Shown here: positions 1-7,314 of the stretch, piece by piece
Layout: the number at the start of each line of letters is the position of its first letter
Position numbering within the stretch: position 1 is the first letter of the stretch
Assembly: GCA_045604155.1 (NCBI GenBank)
Contig: JAZUNN010000006.1
Coordinates: 1 to 64,000 of the forward strand
DNA from: JAISGQ01 sp045604155
GTDB lineage: Bacteria > Bacillota > Clostridia > Oscillospirales > Acutalibacteraceae
Direction: 5' to 3'
DNA: 64,000 bases
Made by a program: the position numbers and the translations under genes
Notes under the pieces: model-generated
Databases searched by the model: none
Told to the model about the DNA's origin: nothing
Seen by the model: the letters and a program-made list of their open reading frames with translations, nothing else

Positions 1-19
1 TCCAGTTGGGGGAGCCAAA

Positions 20-58
20 ATCCATTACACACATCCGTGTGTAATGGATTTTTTCTTT
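20..58 (+). terminator. Intrinsic terminator of the array copy cut by the window start
   Basis: The stem TCCATTACACA (21-31) pairs with TGTGTAATGGA (38-48) and is followed by a T-rich tract. The same loop context, catccg, recurs in the two later terminators, but the stem sequences differ while staying paired. Confidence 0.85.
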
Positions 59-107
59 CTCAAACCGAACTTAAACAGCCATACCTTGCTTATCAGCCAC
101 GTACCCT

Positions 108-134
108 CACCGACTGAGCGTAGCGAAGTCGGTG
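108..134. repeat. Inverted-repeat element, copy A
   Basis: CACCGACT (108-115) and AGTCGGTG (127-134) form a perfect 8-bp inverted repeat around gagcgtagcga. The element recurs at 403-427 and, with one inserted T, at 699-725, always at the head of a unit. It could be the 5' hairpin of the RNA or a REP-like element. Confidence 0.75.
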
Positions 135-135
135 G

Positions 136-351
136 GAAGTAGCGTGCTCGCTGCCGGTGGCAGATGAAGAGCACGCGTACTTGGTGCAGCGGACAGAATC
201 TGCAGCAACGACCGTTGCGCCCGCAGATTCCGGGCACCGCAAACGGCAACCTGCCAGCGAAAATATTGAACAAACTTATCTGTGTTCAATTCAAGTCCAG
301 TTGGGGGAGCCAAAAGCTGATACATGCATCCGCATGTATCAGCTTTTTTCT
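136..351 (+). ncRNA. Candidate structured RNA, copy A
   Basis: Helices that can be read directly are GCGTGCTC (142-149) with GAGCACGC (169-176), enclosing CTGCC/GGCAG (151-155/159-163); then GGTGC (183-187) with GCACC (234-238), enclosing GAATCTGC/GCAGATTC (196-203/223-230) and a GCAACG/CGTTGC tip. Another hairpin is TTGAACA (266-272) with TGTTCAA (283-289). The body ends in ...TTGGGGGAGCCA and runs into its own terminator. Several stems have compensating changes in copy B, which argues for selection on RNA structure. I recognise no known family; the exact 5' end and promoter are unknown. Confidence 0.5.
314..351 (+). terminator. Intrinsic terminator of array copy A
   Basis: AAGCTGATACATG (314-326) pairs with CATGTATCAGCTT (333-345), followed by TTTTTTCTT. 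It directly follows the conserved GAGCCA end of the candidate RNA. Confidence 0.85.
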
Positions 352-402
352 TACTCAACCGCGCTTAGACAATTATTCCTTGCTTACCACTCAGCCTGCT
401 TT

Positions 403-427
403 ACCGACTGAGCGTAGCGAAGTCGGT
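403..427. repeat. Inverted-repeat element, copy B
   Basis: ACCGACT (403-409) and AGTCGGT (421-427) pair around the same centre as in copy A. Confidence 0.7.
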
Positions 428-430
428 GGG

Positions 431-648
431 AAGTAGCCCGACCGCCGCCGGTGGCGGATGAAGGGAGGGCGTACTTGGTGCAGCGGTCAGAATCTGCAGC
501 AACGACTGTTGCGAACGCAGATTCCGGGTACCGCAAACGGTAACCTGTCAGTGTAAAATAATGAACAAACTTATCTGTGTTCATTTCAAGTCCAGTTGGG
601 GGAGCCAAAAATCAGATACATGCATCCGCATGTATCTGATTTTTTCTT
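431..648 (+). ncRNA. Candidate structured RNA, copy B
   Basis: This is a second complete copy with the same helix order. Relative to copy A, the first helix reads GCCC/GGGC (436-439/467-470) in place of GCGTGCTC/GAGCACGC. The inner one is CCGCC/GGCGG in place of CTGCC/GGCAG, and the 3' hairpin is ATGAACA/TGTTCAT (561-567/578-584) in place of TTGAACA/TGTTCAA. GGTGC now faces GTACC, with a G-U pair. All these changes keep pairing. It ends in GGGGGAGCCA followed by a terminator at 611-648. Family and function are unknown. Confidence 0.5.
611..648 (+). terminator. Intrinsic terminator of array copy B
   Basis: ATCAGATACATG (611-622) pairs with CATGTATCTGAT (629-640), followed by a T tract. The stem sequence differs from the copy A terminator by compensated changes. 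Confidence 0.85.
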
Positions 649-725
649 TCTCCGATGAACTTAAACAGCAATTCCTTGTTTATCAACCAAGTACCCTTAC
701 CGACTGAGCGTTGCGAAGTCTGGTG

Positions 726-830
726 GGTGATGCGACAATAAAACCTCATGTAGTCACAGCTTATATAGTCGCATCCTGAGAATTTCTGCGAAACTCTCAC
801 AACACAATTCCAAATTTTAAATCCCGACCG
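726..830. other. About 90-105 bp insertion splitting array copy C
   Basis: In copies A and B the inverted-repeat element is followed at once by the first helix. In copy C about 90 bp of unrelated AT-rich sequence intervene. They include GATGCGAC (729-736) with GTCGCATC (768-775), a perfect 8-bp inverted repeat, and a second small TGAGA/TCTCA pair. This could be a tiny mobile element or a remnant of a recombination; nothing in it looks coding. Confidence 0.5.
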
Positions 831-1050
831 CCGCCAGTGGCGGATGAAGGGAGGGCGTACTTGGTGCAGCGGTCAGAATCTGCAGCAACAACTGTTGCGC
901 CCGCAGATTCCGGGCACCGCAAACGGCAACCTGCCAGCGAAAATATTGAACAAACTTATCTGTGTCCAATTCAATTCCGGTTGGACGGAAGATGTCAAAA
1001 CAGGTTGACTTAAAATTATTACGCACATCCGCATGTATCTGCTTTTTGTT
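830..1050 (+). ncRNA. Decayed copy C of the candidate structured RNA
   Basis: The GCCC/GGGC, CCGCC/GGCGG, GGTGC/GCACC and GAATCTGC/GCAGATTC helices are kept. The 3' hairpin has lost a pair (TTGAACA against TGTCCAA), the GGGGGAGCCA end is changed to GGACGGAAG, and the terminator near 1012-1047 is degenerate. It is probably a pseudo-copy. Confidence 0.4.
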
Positions 1051-1114
1051 GAATTATCAATTTACATATAATATAATTCATCTGACAGTATTTAATTTTT
1101 GGGAAGGTTATATT

Positions 1115-1519
1115 ATGAAAATAATAGATTTAAATGAAATGGAAATTGAGCAGATAGAAAATAGACTGGCTGCATTTGATGAAAAATATATTACATATAA
1201 AATGGATGGAAGTATTCAAATTGGAATACAGGAAGATGGAAAAATTGTAGCAGGATTAGATGCGTGTATAACAGCATTCAAAATTTTATATGTATCTACA
1301 TTATTCGTAGATGAAGAGTATCGCAGAAAAGGATACGGAAGAATTCTTATGGAAGAAATGGAAAAAAGAGCAAAGAAAATGGGAGTAAACACAATACGTC
1401 TTGATACATTCAGCTGGCAGGGAAAAGAGTTTTATGAGTCGCTTGATTATGAAATAGTTGGCAGTTATGAAAACATCGATGATGGATATGCTGAATATTT
1501 TTTTCTGAAGAAAATTTAA
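1115..1519 (+). CDS. GNAT family N-acetyltransferase
   Basis: This 134-aa protein is a single GNAT fold that would transfer an acyl group from acyl-CoA to an unknown amine. The acetyl-CoA binding motif A is visible as VDEEYRRKGYGRILMEEME around residues 69-87, with the R-x-x-G-x-G/A pyrophosphate loop as RRKGYG. The C-terminal part has the usual FYESLDYE element. An in-frame start exists at 962, but the ATG at 1115 has GGGAAGG about 8 bases upstream and begins the conserved part. The gene is AT-rich and sits beside two unknown genes just after the repeat array, so it may be an acquired cargo gene. Substrate cannot be told. Confidence 0.85.
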   Translation: MKIIDLNEMEIEQIENRLAAFDEKYITYKMDGSIQIGIQEDGKIVAGLDACITAFKILYVSTLFVDEEYRRKGYGRILMEEMEKRAKKMGVNTIRLDTFSWQGKEFYESLDYEIVGSYENIDDGYAEYFFLKKI

Positions 1520-1534
1520 TGAAAGGATCAAAGG

Positions 1535-2170
1535 ATGAAGCAAGCAATGACAAGAGAGCAGCAAAAGAAAATAAGGGAACTTCGTACTGCATTGCCTAAA
1601 ATTTTGCAGGCGGAGATCAGGCAATATAAATTCAGAAAAAAAGATTATATGGTATGGGTAAAAAAGAATGAACTGTTTTTCACCTTTTTCCCTTTTATAA
1701 GCGAACAGAATGGAAAGTGCATTCTTTTTATACAACAGCAGTTTAAGCCGATGTGGATTGATGATCTGTTCTGGGATCTGATAGATATGTCGGAGAATAA
1801 AAACGAACCTGAAAGTCTCAGAAGCGTCGGAGCATTTACAGTTCGTGGTGCACAGCTTTTTGATGAGGAAATCGAACTCAATGAATGGTCGATTGAAGAG
1901 CTGACTGATAAAATCAGAAATTCGATTAAAGATTTTAATGATCGAATCTGTTCATTCAGAGAATCAGATTTTAATCTGAATATCAATAATCCGCTTTATC
2001 ATAAAGATATCAGAAATTTATTGCTTATGATTTATAACAAAGAATACGAAAAAGCTATAGAATATGCCGAGAGCATGGAATATGACGGATTTGTCAATAA
2101 AGGAATCGGACTCAGAGAAGCTGCTGTAATTTATTGCAGAAGGAGTATGTCAGATGATCTACGTAACTGA
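1535..2170 (+). CDS. Hypothetical protein, possibly DUF4304-like
   Basis: This 211-aa soluble protein has no signal peptide or membrane segment. The N-terminal half has a KFRKKDYMVWVKKNELFFTF stretch followed by a MWIDDLFWDLIDM segment, a pattern vaguely like DUF4304; the match is weak and made by eye. The start has GAAAGGA seven bases upstream and follows the acetyltransferase by 15 bases. The end overlaps the next gene by 17 bases, so the two are probably translated together. Small tandem AT-rich genes of this kind are often polymorphic immunity or accessory genes, but nothing here proves it. Confidence 0.75.
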   Translation: MKQAMTREQQKKIRELRTALPKILQAEIRQYKFRKKDYMVWVKKNELFFTFFPFISEQNGKCILFIQQQFKPMWIDDLFWDLIDMSENKNEPESLRSVGAFTVRGAQLFDEEIELNEWSIEELTDKIRNSIKDFNDRICSFRESDFNLNINNPLYHKDIRNLLLMIYNKEYEKAIEYAESMEYDGFVNKGIGLREAAVIYCRRSMSDDLRN

Positions 2171-2696
2171 AGCTCAAGAATTATTTTTTGAAATATTAAA
2201 TTCAAATAGAGCAGAGTTTTCTGAGCTGTTATTCAATTTATATGAAGACAGGGAAAATTGCTCTATGGAAGCTGTTTTTGATGATGAAGCACTTGTTATC
2301 GGAAGAGAGCGGCCTGCTGTCATATGTGAAGCAGAAACAGGATACACAGAGGTTTTAAAAGAAATAGGGAATATGCTTGAGAGATTTTACAAAGACAATA
2401 AAGCCGCTTTATCAAATATAAAAGAAATTTCATACGGCTTTGTTGATGGAGATCTGTACTATATAAAGAAAAGAAGACGAAGAAAAATCATTCAGAAGAC
2501 ATTTACGGAGAGTGATTTTGAGTCTTTTAACGATGTGAAACTGATGGCGTGGCTTTCAGTATATACAGATGAAAAGAAGAGGGAAGAGAGTGGAATCAAT
2601 GCATTTGTACTTAATGAACTGACAGATGAAGAACGAATTAAGTACAGACTTTTCCTCACTGAAAATTTTGATTATGACAAATATAATAAAAACTGA
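2154..2696 (+). CDS. Hypothetical protein, immunity-protein-like
   Basis: This 180-aa soluble protein starts inside the end of the preceding gene, which supports co-translation. It is acidic except for a basic KKRRRRK run near residue 105. That run follows YGFVDGDLYYI, a beta-hairpin-like segment of a kind seen in small immunity/antitoxin families such as DUF600; this is only a resemblance. No catalytic motif is visible. Function unknown. Confidence 0.7.
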   Translation: MIYVTEAQELFFEILNSNRAEFSELLFNLYEDRENCSMEAVFDDEALVIGRERPAVICEAETGYTEVLKEIGNMLERFYKDNKAALSNIKEISYGFVDGDLYYIKKRRRRKIIQKTFTESDFESFNDVKLMAWLSVYTDEKKREESGINAFVLNELTDEERIKYRLFLTENFDYDKYNKN

Positions 2697-2704
2697 CATA
2701 GTTG

Positions 2705-2741
2705 CAAAAAAAGCTCCCATCGCTGTACAGTGATGGGAGCT
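2705..2741 (-). terminator. Intrinsic terminator of the zinc-ribbon membrane protein gene
   Basis: AGCTCCCATC (2712-2721) pairs with GATGGGAGCT (2732-2741). The A-run at 2705-2712 is a U tract when read leftward. Confidence 0.8.
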
Positions 2742-2747
2742 AAACAT

Positions 2748-3794
2748 TTACATATTAATTTTAAGATCGATAGTCAATGTTCTTCCATTTACAGTAATAA
2801 GACCATAAATGTTGTTATCCTTATCATTATATGTAAACATCTGTGAATTTGCCTGACGGCGGTTGGTAGCGGTGTAGAAAGCTTTGTAGATATGCTGATT
2901 CACACTGTTGAAAAGGCGCTGGCTTGGAGTGGAGTCAGCAAGATGAGTCCTGAGATTTGCCTTGTAAATAAGGCGCTCGAAATCGGATGTCGTGGGGTAA
3001 TCATTATCGCAGATAATTTCCTCGTGAATATGCTTGGGCATAGCACGTGAAAACAGAGAAGCTCCGCCGGAAACAGAAGCTGAAATATAACCTGTACGAA
3101 CAGGAGGCGTATACGCCATCTTATTGGAAATTATTCCAACAATAACAGCACCGAGATAAAGTACAAGAACCCAGTAGAATGCTGATGCGGGATAAACTTT
3201 GTATTCATATTGTTTTACTGGAACATTCCAGCCGAAAACTGCTATCAATGCAGTTATGCAGCAGCAAAAAGCGGTTATGAGCTTACCTATACCTATTGCT
3301 TTACACCGTCCCATTGACGTGAAAGCAAAAGCGCTGACAAGGAAAGCAATCAGGAAGTAGACGACCGTCTGATACATATCAATGTAATAAGGGGTAAAAT
3401 AATAGGATTCGTTGTCAATAAAATCCTCACAGGAAGATGTACAACCGTCTGCCGAATCAGAATCAAAAACAAAATCCACAACGGAATCCTCATAATCCCA
3501 ATATTTTGTTTTCATCATTGGAGAGAAAAGAGAAACGATCTGGGCAATGGCAGTAAACAATATACAGAATGCCAGCAGAATATATTTTGCGATTTTAGCA
3601 CCATTTGCATTGCTTGTATTTGCTGCAGGTGCTGATTCTATCACCTGAGCTGGATAATAATCGTTCTGAAAGACCGGGGGCTCAGGAGAGGGTGTGGAAT
3701 TGGAAATCACAGTCTCTCCGCTTGTTGGAGCGCCGCATCTGTTACAGAATTTTGCAGTATCAGAAATCTGATGCCCGCACGAATTGCAGAACAT
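2748..3794 (-). CDS. Zinc-ribbon multi-pass membrane protein
   Basis: The 348-aa protein opens with a double-CxxC zinc ribbon (FCNSCG ... FCNRCG, residues 2-21), then a Ser/Pro-rich linker. After that come about four hydrophobic segments between residues 70 and 220, and a soluble C-terminal part of roughly 110 residues. This is a common Clostridia architecture, but neither substrate nor partner is known. The ATG is preceded by GGAGATG. The next leftward-reading gene upstream (3828-4229) also begins with a zinc ribbon, suggesting a related pair, possibly one transcript. Confidence 0.8.
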   Translation of the reverse strand: MFCNSCGHQISDTAKFCNRCGAPTSGETVISNSTPSPEPPVFQNDYYPAQVIESAPAANTSNANGAKIAKYILLAFCILFTAIAQIVSLFSPMMKTKYWDYEDSVVDFVFDSDSADGCTSSCEDFIDNESYYFTPYYIDMYQTVVYFLIAFLVSAFAFTSMGRCKAIGIGKLITAFCCCITALIAVFGWNVPVKQYEYKVYPASAFYWVLVLYLGAVIVGIISNKMAYTPPVRTGYISASVSGGASLFSRAMPKHIHEEIICDNDYPTTSDFERLIYKANLRTHLADSTPSQRLFNSVNQHIYKAFYTATNRRQANSQMFTYNDKDNNIYGLITVNGRTLTIDLKINM

Positions 3795-3827
3795 AAAAAC
3801 ATCTCCTTGATTATTGCAGGTAAGAAA

Positions 3828-4229
3828 TTAGTTGTTAGGCATATCCGAAGGATTAGCAAACTCAATAACAACAGAATTAGTCCAGAAGCCGGGCTTGATA
3901 TGAGCCTTGATCCAGATTTTCGGAGACTGGGGAGTAACGGAGAAGAAAAGGTCCTTGCATCTACGAGTCATACCGCAGGTCATATGCAGCTGATGGTTGC
4001 CGAAAGGAACAGGAATAAGCAGACTCTGCTTGTTTGCAAGATGACCGATAGGCTGGCCGTCAAGATAAATACCGTAACCGACAGCAACACCGATGGGTGA
4101 GCCCATGCGATAGACCTGGATCATACCGCCTGCATTGATATCAATCATAGTGCCGCATCTGGGGCATGGAGCAGGAACGGGAGAATCGTAAACATTTCCG
4201 CAGCTGGGACACTTGAATCTGTAATTCAT
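3828..4229 (-). CDS. Small zinc-ribbon protein with PEGA-like beta domain
   Basis: This 133-aa protein starts with a ribbon (KCPSCG ... CPRCG, residues 7-26). It continues with a beta-rich domain containing IYLDGQPIGHL and IPVPFGNHQLHMTC, the DGxxxG ... GxHxL pattern of PEGA-type carbohydrate-binding or structural repeats. No signal peptide or membrane segment is present. It lies 33 bases upstream of the zinc-ribbon membrane protein gene, reading the same way. Function unknown; the PEGA likeness is my reading. Confidence 0.75.
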   Translation of the reverse strand: MNYRFKCPSCGNVYDSPVPAPCPRCGTMIDINAGGMIQVYRMGSPIGVAVGYGIYLDGQPIGHLANKQSLLIPVPFGNHQLHMTCGMTRRCKDLFFSVTPQSPKIWIKAHIKPGFWTNSVVIEFANPSDMPNN

Positions 4230-4302
4230 AAATACACATCCTTATCACAATTTATAGAATAATAATACCCCAGAACGCTATAAAAGTCAACGTACATTAG
4301 GT

Positions 4303-4331
4303 TTGACAGAAGGATAAATTAAAGGTACAAT
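4303..4331 (+). promoter_or_regulatory. Sigma-A-type promoter of greA
   Basis: TTGACA (4303-4308), a 17-base spacer, and TACAAT (4326-4331). The greA start lies 32 bases beyond the -10 box. Confidence 0.8.
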
Positions 4332-4362
4332 AGAGCCAGCAATATCAGAAGGGGAAAAGACA

Positions 4363-4866
4363 ATGCATAACGAACTTACCAAAAAAGACATAGAGAAAAT
4401 GCAGGCAGAGCTTGATGACAGAATAATCCGTCAGAGGCCTCTGCTTATTGAAGAAGTCAAGCGCTGCCGTGAATTCGGAGACCTGAGCGAGAATTTTGAA
4501 TACAAGGAAGCCAAGCGTGCAAAAAACCGCAACGAAAGCCGTATCCGCTACCTGCAGAATATGATAAAGACGGCCCATATTATAGAAGATACATCCACAG
4601 AGGATACCGTGGGATTGTATGACAGAATCGGTCTTTATATCGAAGAAGACGACGAGGTGGAATATTATAAAATAGTAACCACCGTGCGAATTGACCCGTT
4701 ATCCGGACTTGTCAGCAAGGATGCACCCATGGGTAAGGCAATACTCGGCAAACGTGTGGGTGACAGAGTAAAGATCGATGTAAATGAAAACTACAGTTAC
4801 TATGTGGTTGTCCGTTCCATAGAAAAAGGCGAGGACGACGGCAGTGCAGAGCTGACACAGTATTAA
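4363..4866 (+). CDS. greA: Transcription elongation factor GreA
   Basis: The 167-aa protein has the GreA/GreB layout: an N-terminal antiparallel coiled coil of about 75 residues that enters the RNA polymerase secondary channel, then a globular FKBP-like domain. The coiled-coil tip reads GDLSENFEYKEAK (residues 39-51); Asp40 and Glu43 are the acidic pair that positions Mg2+ for cleavage of backtracked RNA. The C-terminal MGKAILGKRVGDRVKI is also typical. It is monocistronic, between its own promoter and a terminator. It could be a GreA paralogue rather than the main housekeeping copy, since Clostridia often have two. Confidence 0.9.
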   Translation: MHNELTKKDIEKMQAELDDRIIRQRPLLIEEVKRCREFGDLSENFEYKEAKRAKNRNESRIRYLQNMIKTAHIIEDTSTEDTVGLYDRIGLYIEEDDEVEYYKIVTTVRIDPLSGLVSKDAPMGKAILGKRVGDRVKIDVNENYSYYVVVRSIEKGEDDGSAELTQY

Positions 4867-4919
4867 TAGAAAACAACCTTTACAGAGCAATTCACTCTGC
4901 AAAGGTTGTTTTCTATTTT
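4867..4919. terminator. Bidirectional terminator between greA and the convergent membrane gene
   Basis: TAGAAAACAACCTTT (4867-4881) pairs with AAAGGTTGTTTTCTA (4901-4915), with an inner CAGAG/CTCTG pair and a T-rich flank. Confidence 0.85.
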
Positions 4920-5947
4920 CTTTTAAATTCTTTGCGATGATAGAAATAAAGCCAAAGAATGCAGATTATGAAAACTGAAAAATAAATAATCCATATGCCA
5001 ATTCTTGCGGTCAGATTTGACGAATGACTCTCGCTTACAGATATGATTTCTCTGTCCTCGTTTTCAATACCCATAGCAGTTGCAGAGCCCGAAAGGTCAA
5101 GCCTGTTTGCTGCGGTTACGGTAATTGATTTTTCTGAAAGTATAGTTTTCAGTTCGGATGTATTGTACTGTCGAAGAGCAGGTGTGCCTGAAGATATTTC
5201 AAACACCTCGCCGCCGGACAGAGCTATACAGGTGTTATATGTTATTCCGGAACGTGGCAGTTGTTTGGAGGTGCTCCATACATCACAGCATTCGCCGCTG
5301 ACATTATAAGTGGATTTCTCGGAATAAAGCGGAAAGTTTCTCCAGCATAGAATACAAAGCCAGATGGCACAGATAAGAAAAACGCAGGTGGCTATTGCAG
5401 CAGTTCTGCAGAATTTAACTTGTTTCTTGCCGGGCTTCTTGAATTTTTTAGCAAGAAGCTTTTCAAAGGGGAAGAGAGAAAGATATATTCCAAGAAAAAC
5501 AACACAGATCAGAGTATAAGTTCCCCAAAGAGAGCATCGTTTGGATATATAATATGAAAAACTCGTGCCCTTTGAAAGAATGATCCCATTGCTGCCCTCG
5601 ATGCTGAAAAGGACATAATACCCGTCAGAATTTTTCTCAGGTGCTGCAATGATGGTGTAGTTATGTCCTGCTGACATAACTTCCTCAAGGGTATCCGTAA
5701 GAACTGGCATATCATCAGGAATACAATACTCGCCATTATTATCCATAAGAAGGATAGAATAATCATAACCATAGGCGTAGTCTATACTTCGCAGTTTGCC
5801 CGTGTAGGAGTGCTGGTCGTCTTCTGAACACAAAGGCAGATTGTATGCAGAGCGGAGGCCGAAGAAAACAGCAAGGAAAAATAGTACAATCAAAATCGAT
5901 ATTCCTGCAATTTTATAGCGATACACATATTTATTGCCCTTCTTCAT
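4913..5947 (-). CDS. Hypothetical membrane protein
   Basis: The 344-aa protein has an N-terminal transmembrane segment (about residues 13-31) and an extracellular-looking region. Two more hydrophobic segments follow near 135-155 and 185-205, then a second extracellular region and a last segment near 315-335 followed by HRKEFKRK. The two external regions look like a duplicated module, each following a membrane span. No enzyme motif is seen. The start has GGAGGGG 7 bases upstream. It lies 30 bases downstream of the serpin gene, same direction, so they may share a transcript. Confidence 0.75.
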   Translation of the reverse strand: MKKGNKYVYRYKIAGISILIVLFFLAVFFGLRSAYNLPLCSEDDQHSYTGKLRSIDYAYGYDYSILLMDNNGEYCIPDDMPVLTDTLEEVMSAGHNYTIIAAPEKNSDGYYVLFSIEGSNGIILSKGTSFSYYISKRCSLWGTYTLICVVFLGIYLSLFPFEKLLAKKFKKPGKKQVKFCRTAAIATCVFLICAIWLCILCWRNFPLYSEKSTYNVSGECCDVWSTSKQLPRSGITYNTCIALSGGEVFEISSGTPALRQYNTSELKTILSEKSITVTAANRLDLSGSATAMGIENEDREIISVSESHSSNLTARIGIWIIYFSVFIICILWLYFYHRKEFKRK

Positions 5948-5977
5948 TCTATCCCCTCCAAAACTGTAAACGATCCG

Positions 5978-7132
5978 TTATACCCTCTCCAGAACTCCCG
6001 CAAAGAACATATCGCCGTCCTTGACCACGAAATATGCAAAAGGTCTGTCGAGCACAACTGAAAAAGAAGGCATACCCTTTAGAGAAACCTCAATGCCTGA
6101 GCCCGCACCGCCCTGAGTGCCTTTTTCGTCAACAGAAATAAACGTACTCTGCACAAATTCAGTTATATAAAGAGTATCCGAACCCATAGCGGAGAAATCC
6201 GCCTTTTCTCTGGAAAAGGCATCAGAAGCCCCCATATTGATCAGAGCCTCACATAATGAAAGCTTGTTTTCGGCGGTAAATTTCGGTATACAGACGCTTA
6301 CACTGTCATTGGTAGCGGAATTCATCAGCTGATCGAAAGAAGTGCCGTTAAGAGAAGAGAGAAGATCGGTCATGCTTACATCTTCGTCAGGAAGAAGTGC
6401 GATGAAATAGCTTCCGTCTGAATAAGGCTTTGCAAAGCCTTTGAAAGTATCTGTTTCGATATAGATGTTTTCAGTGGACTTCATGAACTGAACATCGTAT
6501 TTCGTGCCGTCAGAGGACACAAACTGACCGTCCGCTACTTTTTCGGGGGTATAGGGAACAAGCCATTCACCCTCAAAGGTAAGAGCAGAGAGAATATATG
6601 CAACGGCCTGAGGAGGAATCTCATCAATGACAGAGTCAACCTTTCCGTCAGTTGTTTCAGATACCCAGCTGTTCATCTTATCAAGAACAGTTGAAAAATC
6701 GGTACTTTCAACAGAGGCATCCAGAATATTTTCGACAGAAGACACGTAGTCGGGAGATAAAGTAATCCGACCGTCATTGTTCACCCAGATTGAAACGCCG
6801 CCGTTATCGGAAAGTGTCTCACCCGAACGTGCTGCAATTTTTTCAGCGCTGCCGCCAAGCACCTGATCAAGCTGAGAGCGGGTATCACCCGATGCACCAA
6901 GTGCCGCAGCGGAAAGAGCCCCTGAAGCGCAGAGCGGAGAAATGAGTACATTCTCTCCTTCCTTTGCGCATTCGTTGAGCAGAGCAAGAGAAAAATCAAG
7001 AGTACGGTCAGAATAGGATGCAGAATCAGAAGTCTGCGTGACCTCAGGCTCAGGTTGTCTGACGACAGAGCTTATGAAAACAGAAAGAACAAGTATAACA
7101 GAAAGCACGCAGATAAATGCTTTTTTCTTCAT
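5978..7132 (-). CDS. Secreted or membrane-anchored serpin
   Basis: The 384-aa protein starts with KKKAF and a hydrophobic signal/anchor of about 20 residues without a lipobox Cys, followed by a full-length serpin domain. Family hallmarks are NVLISPLCASGALSAAALGA near the N-terminus, a reactive-loop hinge DEKGTQGGAGSG near residues 333-344, and the closing VLDRPFAYFV. The hinge has small residues at P12-P9, as in inhibitory serpins. Counting 17 residues from the hinge Glu puts Lys at P1, which would suit trypsin-like proteases. I chose ATG 7132 over the in-frame GTG at 7141 because CTCGGAG sits 8 bases before it. No dockerin is present. Confidence 0.9.
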   Translation of the reverse strand: MKKKAFICVLSVILVLSVFISSVVRQPEPEVTQTSDSASYSDRTLDFSLALLNECAKEGENVLISPLCASGALSAAALGASGDTRSQLDQVLGGSAEKIAARSGETLSDNGGVSIWVNNDGRITLSPDYVSSVENILDASVESTDFSTVLDKMNSWVSETTDGKVDSVIDEIPPQAVAYILSALTFEGEWLVPYTPEKVADGQFVSSDGTKYDVQFMKSTENIYIETDTFKGFAKPYSDGSYFIALLPDEDVSMTDLLSSLNGTSFDQLMNSATNDSVSVCIPKFTAENKLSLCEALINMGASDAFSREKADFSAMGSDTLYITEFVQSTFISVDEKGTQGGAGSGIEVSLKGMPSFSVVLDRPFAYFVVKDGDMFFAGVLERV

Positions 7133-7314
7133 AAATACCACTCCGAGTACAATATTACAAGATAATTATACCACCAAAACGGAATAATTACAAGCATTGC
7201 AATTTGACAATAAGGACAATGGGTAGTAAAATCAAGCAAAAGAGGTGATGAGTCATCAATACATTTTTTATCTGGAGTTTAATAATCATATCCATACCTG
7301 CCCTTGCAAGGGGT

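Larger units (their letters stand above)
1..1050 (+). repeat. Tandem array of 295-bp units (structured-RNA repeat)
   Basis: The string TCCAGTTGGG recurs at 1, 296 and 591, an exact 295-bp period. A diverged form, TTCCGGTTGG, is at 975, where the last unit is longer by about 90 bp. Each unit has, in order, an inverted-repeat element, a block of nested hairpins, the 3' motif TTCAAGTCC...GGGGGAGCCA, and a Rho-independent terminator. The array continues leftward out of the window, because position 1 lies inside the 3' motif of a further copy. Long frames here are shadows; no coding signal is seen. Confidence 0.85.

Noticed and set aside
60..1050. tmRNA, T-box or CRISPR in the repeat array
   Set aside because: No tmRNA resume frame or paired ends, no T-box AGGGTGGNACCGCG motif, and units are 295 bp without spacers, so none of these fits.
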